This document shows positions 8,864-17,334 of a stretch of 64,000 nucleotides of DNA, in pieces. The stretch spans positions 26,303 through 90,302 of the forward strand of contig SVDY01000008.1 of assembly GCA_015057665.1 (NCBI GenBank). Direction: 5' to 3'. A program made the translations under genes and the position numbers. Every line of letters starts with the position of its first letter. The stretch's first letter is position 1. Source of the DNA: Lachnospiraceae bacterium (lineage in GTDB: Bacteria > Bacillota > Clostridia > Lachnospirales > Lachnospiraceae). The notes beneath the pieces are model-generated. The model saw nothing but the letters and a program-made list of their open reading frames with translations, had not been told where the DNA came from and made no database searches.

Positions 8864-10524
8864 TGAATGAAAAAAAGAGGGAAGTATATGTAGTGGGACA
8901 TAGAAATCCGGATACGGATTCTATATGTTCCGCCATAGCATATGCCAATTTAAAAAATAGAATCAATGAGGACGATTCCATAGAATTTATTCCAAAACGT
9001 GCCGGACAGATTAATGAGGAGACACATTTCGTTCTGGATTATTTTGACACAAAACATCCGGATTATGTTGTGGATGTAAAACCAAAGGTACGTGATGTTG
9101 AGATTCGCAAGAGTGAAGGTGTTCCAAGAAATCTTTCTTTAAAGAAAGCCTGGGATATTATGAGAGAGAACAAACTTGTTACGCTTCCTATCGTAGAAGA
9201 AGAGGAATTGCAGGGGGTCATAACAATTGGAGATATAGCTTATTCTGACATGGACGTGTATGATAATACAACGGTGGCAAAAGCTTGTACATCTTATAAT
9301 AATATTGTTGAAACTTTAGATGGTGAGATGGTTGTCGGCGATATCAACGGTTATTTTGACAAAGGCAATATTCTTATTGCAACAGCAAACCCGGATCTTA
9401 TGGAATCTTTTATTCAGGAGAACGATATGGTGATTCTGGGAAACCGCTATGAATCTCAGCTTTGTGCTATCGAGATGGGAGCCAGCTGTATTGTTATCAC
9501 AATGAATTCTCCCGTTTCCATTACGATTAAGAAGCTTGCCAAAGAAAGAGGAGTTACCGTTATTACAAGTCCATATAATACATATGTAGTAACAAGACTT
9601 GTGAGCCATAGTATGCCGGTCAGCCATTATATGACAGCAAAGGACCAGTTGATTACTTTTACAACGAAAGACTACGTGGATGACATTCAGAAAATTATGG
9701 CCAAACACCGTTTCCGTGATTTTCCTATTCTGGACTCCAAAGGACACTATGTGGGCATGATTTCACGCCGTAATTTATTGGATTTAAAACGCAAACAGAT
9801 CATTTTAGTGGATCATAATGAAACAAATCAGGCTGTTGACGGTTATGACGATGCGGAGATTCTAGAGATTATTGACCATCACAGAATCGGTGATATGGAA
9901 ACTTTGTCTCCGGTTTATTTTAGAAATCAGCCTGTAGGATGTACGGCAACGATTATCGCACAGATGTATAAGGAAAATCAGATTACCATTGATCCAAAAA
10001 CTGCCGGACTGCTTTGTTCTGCCATTCTTTCTGATACTTTAATGTTCCGTTCACCAACATGTACTTTTGTGGATCAGATGACCGCAGAGTATCTTGCGGA
10101 TCTTGCTGGAATTAACATTGAAGATTACGCCGCAAAGATGTTCGCTGCAGGCAGTAACCTTACTGAGAAGTCTCCGGAAGAAATCTTTTTCCAGGACTTC
10201 AAGAAATTTGATAATGGTGAGATTATCTTTGGGGTTGGTCAGATTAATTCCATGAATGAAGAGGAATTAAAAGCAATTAAAAACAAATTGGAAGAATATC
10301 TGGAAAAGGCAAAGGCAGAACAAGGTGTTTCCATGATTTTCTTTATGCTCACAAATATTTTAAATCAGTCTACAGAAATGATTTTCAAAGGAAAGAACGC
10401 AAAAGAGGCAATTGAGACAGGATTTTCAGTGAAAGCAGACAATGGTTCCGCTGTTCTTCCGGGTGTTGTATCCAGAAAAAAACAATTTATTCCCGCTATG
10501 CTTCATGTTTTAAGTGAGATGTAA
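8860..10524 (+). CDS. Manganese-dependent inorganic pyrophosphatase with CBS and DRTGG domains
   Basis: A 554-residue family II pyrophosphatase. The DHH domain starts at once (VVGHRNPDTDSICSA), is interrupted after about 70 residues by a CBS-DRTGG-CBS regulatory insert (to about residue 305), and resumes with LVDHNETNQ and EIIDHHRIGD. The DHHA2 domain follows and ends with SRKKQ. The family hydrolyses pyrophosphate with Mn or Co, and the insert binds adenine nucleotides or diadenosine polyphosphates, making activity respond to energy state. The start overlaps the kinase stop by four bases, so it is translationally coupled to the two-component system. Either of two adjacent ATGs may be used. 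Confidence 0.93.
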   Translation: MMNEKKREVYVVGHRNPDTDSICSAIAYANLKNRINEDDSIEFIPKRAGQINEETHFVLDYFDTKHPDYVVDVKPKVRDVEIRKSEGVPRNLSLKKAWDIMRENKLVTLPIVEEEELQGVITIGDIAYSDMDVYDNTTVAKACTSYNNIVETLDGEMVVGDINGYFDKGNILIATANPDLMESFIQENDMVILGNRYESQLCAIEMGASCIVITMNSPVSITIKKLAKERGVTVITSPYNTYVVTRLVSHSMPVSHYMTAKDQLITFTTKDYVDDIQKIMAKHRFRDFPILDSKGHYVGMISRRNLLDLKRKQIILVDHNETNQAVDGYDDAEILEIIDHHRIGDMETLSPVYFRNQPVGCTATIIAQMYKENQITIDPKTAGLLCSAILSDTLMFRSPTCTFVDQMTAEYLADLAGINIEDYAAKMFAAGSNLTEKSPEEIFFQDFKKFDNGEIIFGVGQINSMNEEELKAIKNKLEEYLEKAKAEQGVSMIFFMLTNILNQSTEMIFKGKNAKEAIETGFSVKADNGSAVLPGVVSRKKQFIPAMLHVLSEM

Positions 10525-10655
10525 GTACTGTTTTTATACAATATTTATAAAAATGATTATATATTTTTAGAACAATGTATCAATCGATTTTTGTAGATTG
10601 ACAATAATATACCTATTAGGTGTCATTACAGTGCAAAAATTTATCTTTTGATAAC

Positions 10656-10684
10656 ATGACATTTCATATGGGCTGATGTATTAT
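10656..10684 (+). promoter_or_regulatory. Possible promoter of the nuclease-helicase gene
   Basis: ATGACA (10656-10661), 17 bases, TATTAT (10679-10684). The rest of the 264-base gap is AT-rich. A TTGACA at 10598-10603 lacks a good -10. Confidence 0.5.
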
Positions 10685-10788
10685 AGTTATAGTAATCCCC
10701 TAAGTTAAAGGTTAGTATTATGTAAATGATGTTCGCTTTGAGTTTTGCCCCTCTTTGTGAGCATCTTTTGCATTTTATGGAGATTTTT

Positions 10789-13152
10789 ATGTTTGAGTTA
10801 AAAAACAATGTTATTAGAATATCAGTACGTCATTTAGTAGAGTTTCTATTTCGTAAAGGGGATATTAGAAGCGGACAGGGAGCAGTACAGAGTGAGAAAG
10901 GAATGGAAGCCGGAAGCCGCATTCACAGAAAAATCCAAAAATCCATGCCTGTTTCCTATGAGGCAGAAGTTTCGTTAAAAAAGAAGGTCAAAGGTAGAGA
11001 ATATGACATTATCATTGAAGGACGGGCAGATGGTATTGACAAAAGAACAGATAGTCTTCTCATTGACGAGATTAAAGGAACATATCAGAATCTGGATAAT
11101 ATGAAGGAAGCAGATCAGCTTCACAAAGCGCAGGCCATGTGTTATGCATTGATGTACCTTCAGGAAAGGATTTATCCTGAAGTGACCATCCAGATTACAT
11201 ACTGTAATCTGGATACAGAAGAGATACGGAGATTTCAGGAGGTATGGACAAAAGAAAACTTGGAACAGTGGTTTTCTGATATGCTGGATCAGTTATTTGT
11301 ATTTACAGATATCATCTACGAGTCCCATAGGAATGGTATAGAGTCTGCATCACAACTGCCATTTCCTTTTGAATACCGAAAAGGACAAAAAGATATGGCA
11401 GCAACTGTGTACTATGCAGTACGGGAGAAGAGAAAATTATTTGTACAGGCACCGACGGGTGTAGGAAAGACGATGTCCACGTTGTATCCTTCAATCAAAG
11501 CCCTTGGAGAGGAGAAAGCATCCCGAATTTTTTATCTTACAGCCAAGACCATTACAAGGACTGTTGCAGAGGAAAGCATGGAGACTCTTCAGAAAAAGGG
11601 ACTTAATATGCGGTTTGTGACAATTACAGCCAAAGATAAGTTATGTGTCTGTGAAAAGAGAGACTGTAATCCGGATACCTGTGAACGGGCAAAAGGTCAT
11701 TATGACAGGGTGAATCAGGCTATTTATGAACTGGTTCGTTCAGAAAAGAAAATAAAACGAGACGTAATTTTGGAATATGCAGATCGTTTTTGTGTCTGTC
11801 CCTATGAATTATGCCTGGATGTCAGTACTTTCGCTGATATCATTATATGTGATTATAATTATGCCTTTGATCCAACAGTGAAACTGAAACGATATTTTCA
11901 GGGGACAAAAGGTGATTACATTTTTCTCATAGATGAAACTCACAATCTGGTGGAGCGGGCCAGGGAGATGTATTCCGCTGTTTTAAATAAAAAAGATATT
12001 TTAAACTGCAGAAAGATTTTAAAAGAAATAGATAAACGAACGGTTAAGAAATTGAACCATGCAAACCAGAAGATGCTGGAATTAAAAAAGGAATCAGATG
12101 GATTTACTATATACGAAGATGTGGATTCTCTTTATCTGTTTCTTGTCAGATTGAAAACGGAGATGGACCGTTTCTGGGAAGAAGATCAGAAGTTTGAAGA
12201 ACGGGAAAAGGTATTGGATTTTTATTTTCAACTGTGCCGGTTTATCTCTGTATATGAGAATCTTGACCACTGTTATAAGATATATGGAGAGATGGGCGCT
12301 GAAGATTTTTATATCAAACTATACTGTATTCAGCCATGTAATCAACTGGCAGAATCTTTATCCAAGGCGGTGTCAGCCATTTTCTTTTCCGCAACCATTC
12401 TTCCGGTAGAATATTACAAACAGGTGCTTTGCGGGAACAAAGATGAATATGCCGTGTATATACCTACTCCTTTTGAAGAGAAAAAGAGGGCTCTCATGAT
12501 TGGAGAAGACGTGAGCAGTTTGTACCAGCGCCGGAATCATCAGGAGTATTACAAAATATATCTGCATATTATTAGTGTTATTACGGCAAGAAAAGGAAAC
12601 TATATTGTATTTTTTCCATCATATCAGTTTATGGAAGAGGTAGTAGATATTCTTTATGATGAAGGATATCCATATGATTATGATCTTTTGGTACAGGACA
12701 GCTCTATGATGGAAAAAGATAAAGAAGCCTTTTTAAAAAGGTTTGAAGAAGGGCCTATACTTGCCTGCTGTGTTCTAGGCGGAGTCTTTTCCGAGGGCAT
12801 CGATCTGATTGGTGAAAAACTCATTGGTACTATCATGGTAGGTACCGGTCTTCCTCAGGTTTCTTCTGAGAGAAATCTGCTTAAAGATTATTATGAAGAG
12901 TCAGGAGAAGATGGATTTGCATACGCTTATCTTTATCCCGGAATGAATAAAGTGTTACAGGCGGCCGGCAGAGTCATCCGTACAACGGAAGATGAGGGAG
13001 TTATTCTTTTGCTTGACGAGCGTTTTCTAAAACCATATTATCAGAAAATGTTTCCAAGAGAATGGACCAGTTATCAAGTTGTGAATCGTTATAATAGTAA
13101 GCAGGCAATTACAGAATTTTGGGATGGAAGGAAAAAGGATGAAATACAATAA
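10789..13152 (+). CDS. PD-(D/E)XK nuclease-XPD/DinG-like helicase fusion
   Basis: A 787-residue superfamily 2 helicase. Residues 1-150 resemble a PD-(D/E)XK nuclease with GRADGI (78-83) and IDEIKGT (92-98), the likely Asp-Glu-x-Lys site. The motor has Walker A PTGVGKT (about 222-228) and a DETH box (about 382-385), and ends with AAGRVIRTTEDEG. Between them are clustered cysteines, CVCEKRDC, then Cys, then CVCPYELC, as in the Fe-S cluster domain of XPD/DinG. It should unwind DNA 5'-to-3' and may also cut it. Upstream in-frame starts exist, but GGAG lies before the ATG at 10789. It overlaps sfsA. Confidence 0.88.
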   Translation: MFELKNNVIRISVRHLVEFLFRKGDIRSGQGAVQSEKGMEAGSRIHRKIQKSMPVSYEAEVSLKKKVKGREYDIIIEGRADGIDKRTDSLLIDEIKGTYQNLDNMKEADQLHKAQAMCYALMYLQERIYPEVTIQITYCNLDTEEIRRFQEVWTKENLEQWFSDMLDQLFVFTDIIYESHRNGIESASQLPFPFEYRKGQKDMAATVYYAVREKRKLFVQAPTGVGKTMSTLYPSIKALGEEKASRIFYLTAKTITRTVAEESMETLQKKGLNMRFVTITAKDKLCVCEKRDCNPDTCERAKGHYDRVNQAIYELVRSEKKIKRDVILEYADRFCVCPYELCLDVSTFADIIICDYNYAFDPTVKLKRYFQGTKGDYIFLIDETHNLVERAREMYSAVLNKKDILNCRKILKEIDKRTVKKLNHANQKMLELKKESDGFTIYEDVDSLYLFLVRLKTEMDRFWEEDQKFEEREKVLDFYFQLCRFISVYENLDHCYKIYGEMGAEDFYIKLYCIQPCNQLAESLSKAVSAIFFSATILPVEYYKQVLCGNKDEYAVYIPTPFEEKKRALMIGEDVSSLYQRRNHQEYYKIYLHIISVITARKGNYIVFFPSYQFMEEVVDILYDEGYPYDYDLLVQDSSMMEKDKEAFLKRFEEGPILACCVLGGVFSEGIDLIGEKLIGTIMVGTGLPQVSSERNLLKDYYEESGEDGFAYAYLYPGMNKVLQAAGRVIRTTEDEGVILLLDERFLKPYYQKMFPREWTSYQVVNRYNSKQAITEFWDGRKKDEIQ

Positions 13153-13819
13153 TGTGAAAGAAGCTGTATTTATAAAGCGGCCAAACCGTTTCCTTGCACA
13201 TATAGAGATAGAAGACAAGGAAGAAATCTGTCATGTAAAAAACACGGGACGCCTTGGTGAATTGCTTCTTTCAGGCGCAAAAGTATATGTAAGTCAGACA
13301 GATAATCCAAAGAGAAAGACAAAATACTCTCTGATTGCTGTTGAAAAAGAGGGAATCCTTTATAATATTGATTCTCAGGCACCGAACCAGCTTGCCTTAG
13401 AATGGATAAAAGAAGGAAGATTTAGAAAAGATATTACCGTTGTCAAACCGGAGAAGACATACAAAAATTCCAGATTTGACCTCTATATGGAGACAGAGGA
13501 TAAGAAAATTTTTATGGAAGTGAAAGGTGTGACACTGAATCAGAATGGGATTGGCATGTTTCCTGATGCTCCTACGGAACGTGGGAAAAAGCATGTTCTT
13601 GAATTGTGTGATGCTGTAGAAGAAGGGTATGAGGCATATATCCTGTTTGTGGTGAAATTTAAACCGGTTCATGGTTTTTCACCAAATACAGAGCGTCATC
13701 CGGATTTTATAGAAAGTCTTCAATATGCCAGAGAGAAAGGGGTTCATATTATGGCTGTCTGCTGCCAGACCGCTCCGGATCATATTTGTATTGATAAGAC
13801 AATTCCTGTTTTCCTGTAA
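13139..13819 (+). CDS. sfsA: DNA/RNA nuclease SfsA
   Basis: A 226-residue SfsA protein. The N-terminal OB-like part includes KRPNRFLAHIE, and the PD-(D/E)XK core shows RFDLYME and FMEVKGVTL, followed by FPDAPTERGKKHV. SfsA was named for sugar fermentation stimulation in E. coli and is now regarded as a sugar-independent nuclease. GGAAGGA is seven bases before the ATG at 13139. The start overlaps the helicase gene, so two PD-(D/E)XK proteins are made from one transcript. Confidence 0.92.
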   Translation: MKYNNVKEAVFIKRPNRFLAHIEIEDKEEICHVKNTGRLGELLLSGAKVYVSQTDNPKRKTKYSLIAVEKEGILYNIDSQAPNQLALEWIKEGRFRKDITVVKPEKTYKNSRFDLYMETEDKKIFMEVKGVTLNQNGIGMFPDAPTERGKKHVLELCDAVEEGYEAYILFVVKFKPVHGFSPNTERHPDFIESLQYAREKGVHIMAVCCQTAPDHICIDKTIPVFL

Positions 13820-13880
13820 GCTGTTCTCTTTTTATCAACTTTGTCATATAGTTAAGTAATCTTACTTCGAGGCACGATCT

Positions 13881-14117
13881 ATGTTCCGGGAAATTCTGAT
13901 TCATATAAACGGCACCAAATCCATCACCATTGAGAATTATAAAAATATCCTTGATTACAAAGATGATTTTATCCTGATCCAGGGAAAAGAGGAAAACCTT
14001 TGTATTACCGGGAAGTCATTTCGTATTGATTATTTTACCCATGAGAGTATGTGCATTACAGGAACAGTGGAGAAATTAGAGTTCCGAAGTGCCGGAATGA
14101 AAAGTGACAGGAGGTAA
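13881..14117 (+). CDS. yqfC: Sporulation protein YqfC
   Basis: A 78-residue YabP/YqfC family protein (PF07873). In Bacillus these are sigma-E-dependent mother-cell proteins. The signature is the short beta-rich core ending in ITGTVEKLEF. It sits six bases before yqfD, the usual arrangement. GAGGCACG precedes the ATG. A GTCATA at 13843 hints at a sigma-E-type -35, but the -10 is not convincing. Confidence 0.85.
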   Translation: MFREILIHINGTKSITIENYKNILDYKDDFILIQGKEENLCITGKSFRIDYFTHESMCITGTVEKLEFRSAGMKSDRR

Positions 14118-14123
14118 AAAACT

Positions 14124-15317
14124 ATGTTTTCCTTTTTTCGAATCATGGGCGGTTATTGTAAAGTAAAGATAAATGGAGCAGGAAAAGAAAGATTTTTAAA
14201 TCTTTGTAAAAATAAAAAGATTCTAATCTGGAATCTTAGAAGAATAGAAGAAGGATATACATTTTATGTGAGTTATAAGGCGCATAAAATGCTCAATGAT
14301 ATTGGAGAAAAATCAAATACACATATTGAGATAGAAGGGAAGTATGGTCTTCCCTTTTTTTTATATCGTCATAAAAAAAGAAAAATGTTTTATGGCGGCA
14401 TGCTTTTGTTTGTTCTTGCAGTCTATATATTGTCTCTTTTTATATGGGATATTCAGATTATGGGAACAGAAAACTATACAACAGATGAAATCGAAACCTA
14501 TCTGGCGGAAAAAGGAATTCATACAGGAATTTTAAAAAAGAAGATAGACTGTTCTCTTTTAGAAGAAAGAATTCGTGAGGATTTTACAGATACAGCATGG
14601 GTGTCCTGTGACTTGGAAGGTACATTACTGACTGTCCATGTAAAAGAAAGTATTGATACAAAAGATATGACCAGAAACGAAGAGGAAACAGCAAATGATA
14701 TTATTGCATCAAGAGACGGAGTAATTGAATCAATTGTTACCAGAAGCGGCACACCTCTTGTGAAGCAGGGGATGGAAGTAAAGCAGGGTGACACTTTGAT
14801 TTCCGGCATCATTTATTATTACAACGATTATGATGAATTATTAGAAACTAATAAAATCAGTGCTGATGGAGATGTTAAGGCGAGAACATCCTATACGTAT
14901 AAAGAATCTTTTCCATTATCTTATTACGAAAAGGAATATACGGGACAAATCGCAAAAGAATATACACTCATGATTCATGGTAATGCACTTCCGGCTGTTG
15001 GAAAAAGAAATTCTTATCCGGTTGCGGATACAATAACAGAAATCTATCCTCTGAAAATAGGAAAATCTTTTTATCTTCCTCTTTCCTTACAAATTAAAAA
15101 ACAAATGGAGTATGAGCCTGAACCGGTTTCATTATCCGAGCAGGAAGCCAAAGAAAAAGCAGAAGAAAAAAAACTGTATTATTTGAAAGAACTAAAGTCT
15201 CAGGGAAAAGAGATTCGTAAGGAAGAATTTCAGATTGAAATTATGGAAGGGGAATGTGTAATAAAAGGGACGGTGGAAGTAGTTGAGTCTATCGGTAAAA
15301 TCAGAAACATTCCTTGA
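14124..15317 (+). CDS. yqfD: Sporulation protein YqfD
   Basis: A 397-residue single-pass membrane protein with its transmembrane segment at about residues 91-110, a cytoplasmic N-terminal domain and a long extracytoplasmic region with POTRA-like beta stretches (IQIMGTENYTTDEIETYL). It is a sigma-E-controlled protein needed for efficient sporulation in Bacillus. The ATG follows AGGAGG. Together with yqfC it is good evidence that the organism can sporulate. The promoter of the next gene overlaps its stop codon. Confidence 0.9.
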   Translation: MFSFFRIMGGYCKVKINGAGKERFLNLCKNKKILIWNLRRIEEGYTFYVSYKAHKMLNDIGEKSNTHIEIEGKYGLPFFLYRHKKRKMFYGGMLLFVLAVYILSLFIWDIQIMGTENYTTDEIETYLAEKGIHTGILKKKIDCSLLEERIREDFTDTAWVSCDLEGTLLTVHVKESIDTKDMTRNEEETANDIIASRDGVIESIVTRSGTPLVKQGMEVKQGDTLISGIIYYYNDYDELLETNKISADGDVKARTSYTYKESFPLSYYEKEYTGQIAKEYTLMIHGNALPAVGKRNSYPVADTITEIYPLKIGKSFYLPLSLQIKKQMEYEPEPVSLSEQEAKEKAEEKKLYYLKELKSQGKEIRKEEFQIEIMEGECVIKGTVEVVESIGKIRNIP

Positions 15318-15342
15318 AAAACACATTGGACTGCGATATAAT
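15314..15342 (+). promoter_or_regulatory. Promoter of the phoH-ybeY operon
   Basis: TTGAAA (15314-15319), exactly 17 bases, TATAAT (15337-15342). The -35 covers the yqfD stop codon. Confidence 0.85.
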
Positions 15343-15397
15343 CTTAGAATATCAGTTTTACTGACTTGTAACTTAAATGAAAGTGAGGATAACTCCT

Positions 15398-16408
15398 TTG
15401 AATACAGAACAGATTGTATTTGACACCATGGAACAGCAGCAGGCTGTATTTGGAACACGAGATGAAAATATTAAAATCATAGAAAAGGCATTGTCTGTCA
15501 TTATTGTTTTGCGTGATTCCAGAATTGAAATCAACGGTAAAACAGAACGAAGCATTGAACTTGCAGCAGAGACGATCAATTCTCTTATTCGTCTTTATGA
15601 AGAAGGAGAAGTGCCAAAGACAGATACCGTTTTCCGGCTTTTAGAATCAGCCAGCAGCGGAGATACAGAAGAAACCTTTAAGGCGATGGAAGACATCGTC
15701 GTAATGTGTCATAGAGGCCAGCCGGTCAAATGTAAAACAATCGGACAGCAGAATTATGTAAAAGCATTAAAAGAGAAAACGATTACACTTTGTATTGGTC
15801 CGGCCGGAACAGGTAAAACTTATCTTGCTGTAGCACAGGCAGTGGCAGAGCTGAACAGAGGTGAGATTGAGAGAATCATTATGAGCCGTCCTGCGATCGA
15901 AGCCGGAGAAGAACGTCTTGGTTTCCTTCCGGGGGATCTGGCTCAGAAGGTCGATCCATATCTTCGTCCTCTATATGATGCCTTGAATGACATTCTTGGT
16001 GCTGAGAAGGCAAAGAAACTGCAGGAAAGAGGTACCATTGAGATCGCACCATTGGCTTACATGAGAGGCCGTACTTTAAATCATGCCCGTGTTATCATTG
16101 ATGAGAGTCAGAATGCATCTCTTCCAACACTTAAGATGGCACTGACTCGTCTTGGCGAAGGTTCTAAGATGGTACTTACCGGTGATGTGACACAGATTGA
16201 CCTTCCTCACAAACAGGATTCCGGTCTGGAACGTTGTGCGGAGATCCTAAAGACCGTAGATGATATAGCCATTATGCGTCTGAATAACCGCGACGTAATC
16301 CGTCACAAATTAGTGCGTGACATTGTTGCTGCATTTGAAAAAGCAGAGAAGGCAAAACAGGCGAAACAGGAGCGCAAAAAGAAATATGACAATAACAGTG
16401 GAAAATGA
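15398..16408 (+). CDS. PhoH family protein (PhoH-like ATPase)
   Basis: A PhoH-like P-loop ATPase of about 336 residues with a KH-like N-terminus and the core GPAGTGKTYLAVAQAV, IIMSRPAIEAGE, GFLPGD, IIDESQNA and LTGDVTQID. It is an RNA-associated ATPase or helicase, nearly always encoded before ybeY. The frame also has an ATG at 15377 with no ribosome-binding site. The TTG at 15398 is preceded by GTGAGG at ten bases and lies further from the promoter, so I prefer it. It overlaps ybeY by 23 bases. Confidence 0.9.
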   Translation: MNTEQIVFDTMEQQQAVFGTRDENIKIIEKALSVIIVLRDSRIEINGKTERSIELAAETINSLIRLYEEGEVPKTDTVFRLLESASSGDTEETFKAMEDIVVMCHRGQPVKCKTIGQQNYVKALKEKTITLCIGPAGTGKTYLAVAQAVAELNRGEIERIIMSRPAIEAGEERLGFLPGDLAQKVDPYLRPLYDALNDILGAEKAKKLQERGTIEIAPLAYMRGRTLNHARVIIDESQNASLPTLKMALTRLGEGSKMVLTGDVTQIDLPHKQDSGLERCAEILKTVDDIAIMRLNNRDVIRHKLVRDIVAAFEKAEKAKQAKQERKKKYDNNSGK

Positions 16409-16886
16409 ATATAACGGCAATATGCCTAAGAATTATAAAACCATTATCGAGAGAGTAGTGGAAGCAGCCTGTGATTATGTGGAATGCCCTTTTGAAACCT
16501 GTGTTGATGTTCTTCTTACAGATAATGAAGTGATTCATGAGATTAATCTGGAACAAAGACAGATTGACAGACCGACAGATGTTCTTTCATTTCCAATGAA
16601 TGAATATGCTGAACAGGGTAATTTTGATGACATGGAGGAGATGGGTTGCTTCAATCCGGAATCCGGAGAACTGATGCTCGGAGATATTGTAATCTCTATC
16701 GATAAAGTATATGCCCAGGCAGAAGAATTTGGACACAGTCCGGAAAGAGAGATTGCTTTTCTTGTAGCACACAGCATGCTTCATTTATTCGGATATGACC
16801 ATATGGAGGACGGAGAACGTCTGATCATGGAAGAAAAACAAAAGGAAATCCTTAATAAAACAGGATATACAAGAGATTTTATCTAG
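16386..16886 (+). CDS. ybeY: rRNA maturation RNase YbeY
   Basis: A 166-residue zinc metalloprotein. The metal-binding motif HSMLHLFGYDH has the HxxxHxxxxxH pattern, preceded by RPTDVLSFP. YbeY takes part in 16S rRNA 3' processing and ribosome quality control. The ATG at 16386 starts the conserved sequence inside the end of phoH, suggesting coupled translation; longer upstream versions add only basic residues that belong to the phoH frame shadow. Confidence 0.93.
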   Translation: MTITVENEYNGNMPKNYKTIIERVVEAACDYVECPFETCVDVLLTDNEVIHEINLEQRQIDRPTDVLSFPMNEYAEQGNFDDMEEMGCFNPESGELMLGDIVISIDKVYAQAEEFGHSPEREIAFLVAHSMLHLFGYDHMEDGERLIMEEKQKEILNKTGYTRDFI

Positions 16887-16937
16887 TATAAATATCGGAA
16901 TCCGGCCAATACTTTCCATATAGAAAGGAGGCTGGAC

Positions 16938-17261
16938 ATGAAATTGTTAAAATATCTTTTTCTTTTTGTCTTTATCATAATAGCTGTTATGTTTTTTTGG
17001 TATTTTACAGAAGATCATAGGGATGCAAAAGGAAGTACTTTGGTACACTCAGAAGCTGATTCTTTACAGGATGCTCCTTCTTATTATATAAAGATAAAGG
17101 GAGACCGCATTATTATATATAATAAAGATCATAGTGTATATGAATACACAGATTTGGAACCGGAATTTCTTCCGGAAGATATTACATTAGAACTGGAACG
17201 GGGAATTCATTTTCGTAACCAGGAAGAACTATATGAATTTTTAGAAACTTATTCAAGCTGA
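16938..17261 (+). CDS. Membrane-anchored protein with BofC-like C-terminal domain
   Basis: A 107-residue protein with an N-terminal hydrophobic anchor (about residues 4-22) and an extracytoplasmic domain of about 80 residues. The region from SYYIKIKGDRIII to the end, with FLPEDITLELERGI and a final LEFLETYSS-like segment, resembles the BofC C-terminal domain, which in Bacillus is an intermembrane-space protein controlling pro-sigma-K processing. I am only moderately sure. AAAGGAGG precedes the ATG. Confidence 0.6.
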   Translation: MKLLKYLFLFVFIIIAVMFFWYFTEDHRDAKGSTLVHSEADSLQDAPSYYIKIKGDRIIIYNKDHSVYEYTDLEPEFLPEDITLELERGIHFRNQEELYEFLETYSS

Positions 17262-17334
17262 TAGAACGGATGAAATTAAAGCAAAGAAAATAGGATAAGA
17301 AAACATAAGAAGATAACAGGAGAAGAAAACAGGA

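Noticed and set aside
9316..9747. 143-residue minus-strand frame inside the pyrophosphatase gene
   Set aside because: Cys/His/Asn-rich antisense shadow of a conserved gene.
13843..13870. Sigma-E promoter of yqfC-yqfD
   Set aside because: GTCATA is present, but the spacing and -10 (CTTACTT) fit the sigma-E consensus poorly, so it is not listed as a feature.
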